Positions 6,301 to 6,873 of a stretch of DNA of 6,873 nt are shown in pieces. The notes below the pieces were generated by a model, which saw nothing but the letters and a program-made list of their open reading frames with translations, searched no databases and had not been told where the DNA came from. Location: contig WQRL01000093.1 in the NCBI GenBank assembly GCA_009786775.1, positions 1 through 6,873 on the forward strand, in the 5' to 3' direction. The first letter of the stretch is position 1; each line of letters starts with the position of its first letter. The position numbers and the translations under genes are program-made. This stretch comes from Oscillospiraceae bacterium (lineage in GTDB: Bacteria; Bacillota; Clostridia; Oscillospirales; Oscillospiraceae).

Positions 6301-6873
6301 CAAGTTATAGGCTGGCATAACGGCAATATTGCACACCCTCAAGGCAGAAATGCTGTGCTCATTCCAATGGAGGCATTTCAGTCCATCCGAGGGGACAGAA
6401 TGAGTTATATAACTTTTGAATTTGAAGTTGATCCTGCGCATAACAGAGATTTGCAGCTTGTCAGAGATGAGGTGCAGGCCATAATACGCGGCGGGCGGCA
6501 GAGCACTTTTATGGGTCTGGATTCGGTGCTTAGAGATGAAGAATTGCGGATTGTTGCAGGACAGATGGAGCAAAATCTTGCCCTGATGGTGCTTTTGTAT
6601 CCTGTTGTCATAGCTGTGTCTGTAGTAATCGGCGCTGCACTGGCTCTGCTGCTGCTCATGCAGAGTGCGAGGATTGCGGCCATACTGCGGGTGCTGGGAT
6701 ATGGCCGGAGGCGGACCCGGACCATGCTCAGTACAGAGCATGCTGTGGTGGTGGCCTGCGGGGTTATTGTGGCATTTATTGCGATGCCGGCTGCCGGGAT
6801 TTCGTTTACCGGGCAGCTCCCGTTTTTGGCGGCGCTCTATGTTCTGGGGGCGGTCTTAGGTGCTGTGGCCGGT
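3382..6873 (+). CDS. Large ABC transporter permease with two FtsX modules (3' truncated by window)
   Basis: The frame is open for 1164 codons to the window edge. ATG 3382 is the first start after an in-frame TAA (3367-3369) and follows AAAGAGGTGG (3368-3377). Topology: TM1 about 22-40; extracellular domain 1 about 41-505; a three-helix FtsX block (about 508-531, 561-580, 612-634) with the cytoplasmic loop GQRRKDFAIARALGLP; a hydrophilic linker about 648-725; TM at about 741-758; extracellular domain 2 about 760-1065; second FtsX block from about 1068, with LRVLGYGRRRTRTM (1102-1115), cut by the window in its last helix. Both extracellular domains carry MacB-core-like motifs: LSVGDT (334-339) with LEIVGTY (399-405), and LNVGDM (947-952) with VQVIGW (973-978). 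Such permeases (FtsX PF02687, MacB-type fold) act with a separate ATPase in export, lipoprotein release or mechanotransmission. The substrate is unknown, and no ATPase is in the window. Confidence 0.88.
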   Translation, partial: MNRKTEKLNVFMKSVLRQKVRTFIFFLIIAAAAFAFVLRSTEFVIVRDRIDSIAENFRSIGFLNLRDAPYGNILEGADIVGASRYVGFEDRRRGAEAVLHGMHNTNTGGRVGDGGHILTGLEVSHIPVPQRDVFSYFYFTLDRMTVFNHPATGHFVELRAIVDEVEAGYLEHAYGGDPRTRETRVRWYMDLDATENPLENMVEGERYFIRAAFYWVSTHGRGMTATPPSFYGAAHILYMHPLTEDGLMYLHAPGGPIDFTAPGMEEIAAGIGQSNYNASVLWLRTTADMTAMPLTREGMGSIDLVSGRFIDHEDYLLGRPVAVIHQRLAQMRGLSVGDTITVSVPGNQRIVNLNTAMLFGAMDLTAMAHRHENFVFRDGFLDFAILGDPDEFIVEKLELEIVGTYRKLQSETWAGDWSMSYIPALLSNYVYIPDSLLPEGFMPADELRGYDLYLWDLWYSFELADTRNESAFLQEVRVQLEELGIIAHLMPSGAANFWLSAEPVMLSATVNAAIFVVVLVLLLSLVSFLYLGQRRKDFAIARALGLPAKTAVRQMCSPAALFAVPAIVLGGTAGWILALNEAANTIGAFAEFELYTNAYYGGYAAIEISQGWLALQLGLMTCIMLVMVGAGAARTAKLPVLELLQGRSVKVPAAKENLRSSEDRSFVPGQQAGEGISAASGRMPGAGNPHGQQSAAQLSSSQPQSQHGAALAQGTSAKRRLAASAQFIIRHIMRSPLKTALTAGTAVLFIVALGLLQQTMVSTQREVDRLYDTTIVSGELMASNPFLHAGGGANLTVLNYTYENLSRSGLFKNYYIEAQFSDFFLIHPGEDGNFPVGEQGEFWDEFWHYIRHELLGVAELRTDPIFAFNDFDIFLERNGEQPGDLMPDIAGAGLFDFEEMGLGVVTDPLDIQFGAGFSREDFVYNDPSLKSPIPVIVSDLTLVRRELNVGDMAFLGHYFPAVWTGAEQVEVPVQVIGWHNGNIAHPQGRNAVLIPMEAFQSIRGDRMSYITFEFEVDPAHNRDLQLVRDEVQAIIRGGRQSTFMGLDSVLRDEELRIVAGQMEQNLALMVLLYPVVIAVSVVIGAALALLLLMQSARIAAILRVLGYGRRRTRTMLSTEHAVVVACGVIVAFIAMPAAGISFTGQLPFLAALYVLGAVLGAVAG
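5323..5556 (+). other. Low-complexity Q/S/A/G-rich linker inside the permease
   Basis: Residues about 648-725 contain nine Gln plus many Ser, Ala and Gly, no hydrophobic stretch, and few aromatics. By topology it joins the first FtsX block to the second module on the cytoplasmic side, and it ends in a basic stretch (AKRR) before the next TM. The reading frame stays open across it, so it is not a frameshift scar between two genes. Confidence 0.6.

Noticed and set aside
3366..6859. Several short frames on both strands across the permease
   Set aside because: All lie inside the 1164-codon open frame from 3382, which has continuous FtsX-type topology; they are shadows, some basic or Cys-rich as expected for wrong-frame translation.
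1..6873. CRISPR array, tRNA genes, insertion sequences or phage genes
   Set aside because: No regularly spaced repeats, cloverleaf structures, transposase-like frames or terminal inverted repeats with target duplications were seen.

Overview
The window looks like chromosomal DNA from a bacterium of mid GC content, most likely a member of the Bacillota (Clostridia-like). Evidence for this is the strong AGGAGG-type ribosome binding sites, GTG starts, recognisable sigma-A promoters with extended -10 boxes, and a large ABC permease with two FtsX modules. The assignment is inference; no taxonomic marker gene is present. No tRNA, rRNA, CRISPR array, transposase or phage gene was seen.

Layout from left to right. 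Positions 1-374 carry no gene. The first 60 bases are about 87% A+T, and two perfect DnaA boxes (TTATCCACA) lie 12 bp apart at 174-194, with weaker matches to their left. This resembles a chromosomal replication origin or a dnaA promoter region, with dnaA possibly lying leftwards outside the window. A promoter at 351-379 then drives two unrecognised small genes (417-839 and 904-1197), closed by a textbook intrinsic terminator at 1223-1259. A separate promoter (1297-1325) drives a single AEC-family (auxin efflux carrier-like) membrane transporter (1384-2346). On the opposite strand and convergent with it is a RadC/JAB-domain gene with an intact JAMM metal site (2397-3035). Its leader holds a long imperfect hairpin followed by five U, which resembles an attenuator.

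The intergenic region 3036-3381 is a divergent regulatory region. Rightwards it contains a near-consensus extended -10 promoter (3318-3346). This drives the largest gene of the window, an open frame from 3382 to the right edge (at least 1164 codons, no stop). It encodes a duplicated FtsX/MacB-type ABC transporter permease: TM, extracellular domain, three TM, Q/S/A-rich linker, TM, second extracellular domain, further TM. Its ATPase partner is not in the window and probably lies downstream.

The genes do not form one pathway. They are four separate transcription units: the unknown pair, the AEC transporter, radC, and the ABC permease. The points most worth a second look are the origin-like left end with its two unknown neighbouring genes, the radC leader hairpin, and the linker in the double permease. 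Two reading frames could be called too long at their 5' ends (ATG at 375 and ATG at 1297). In both cases that upstream ATG overlaps a predicted promoter element.
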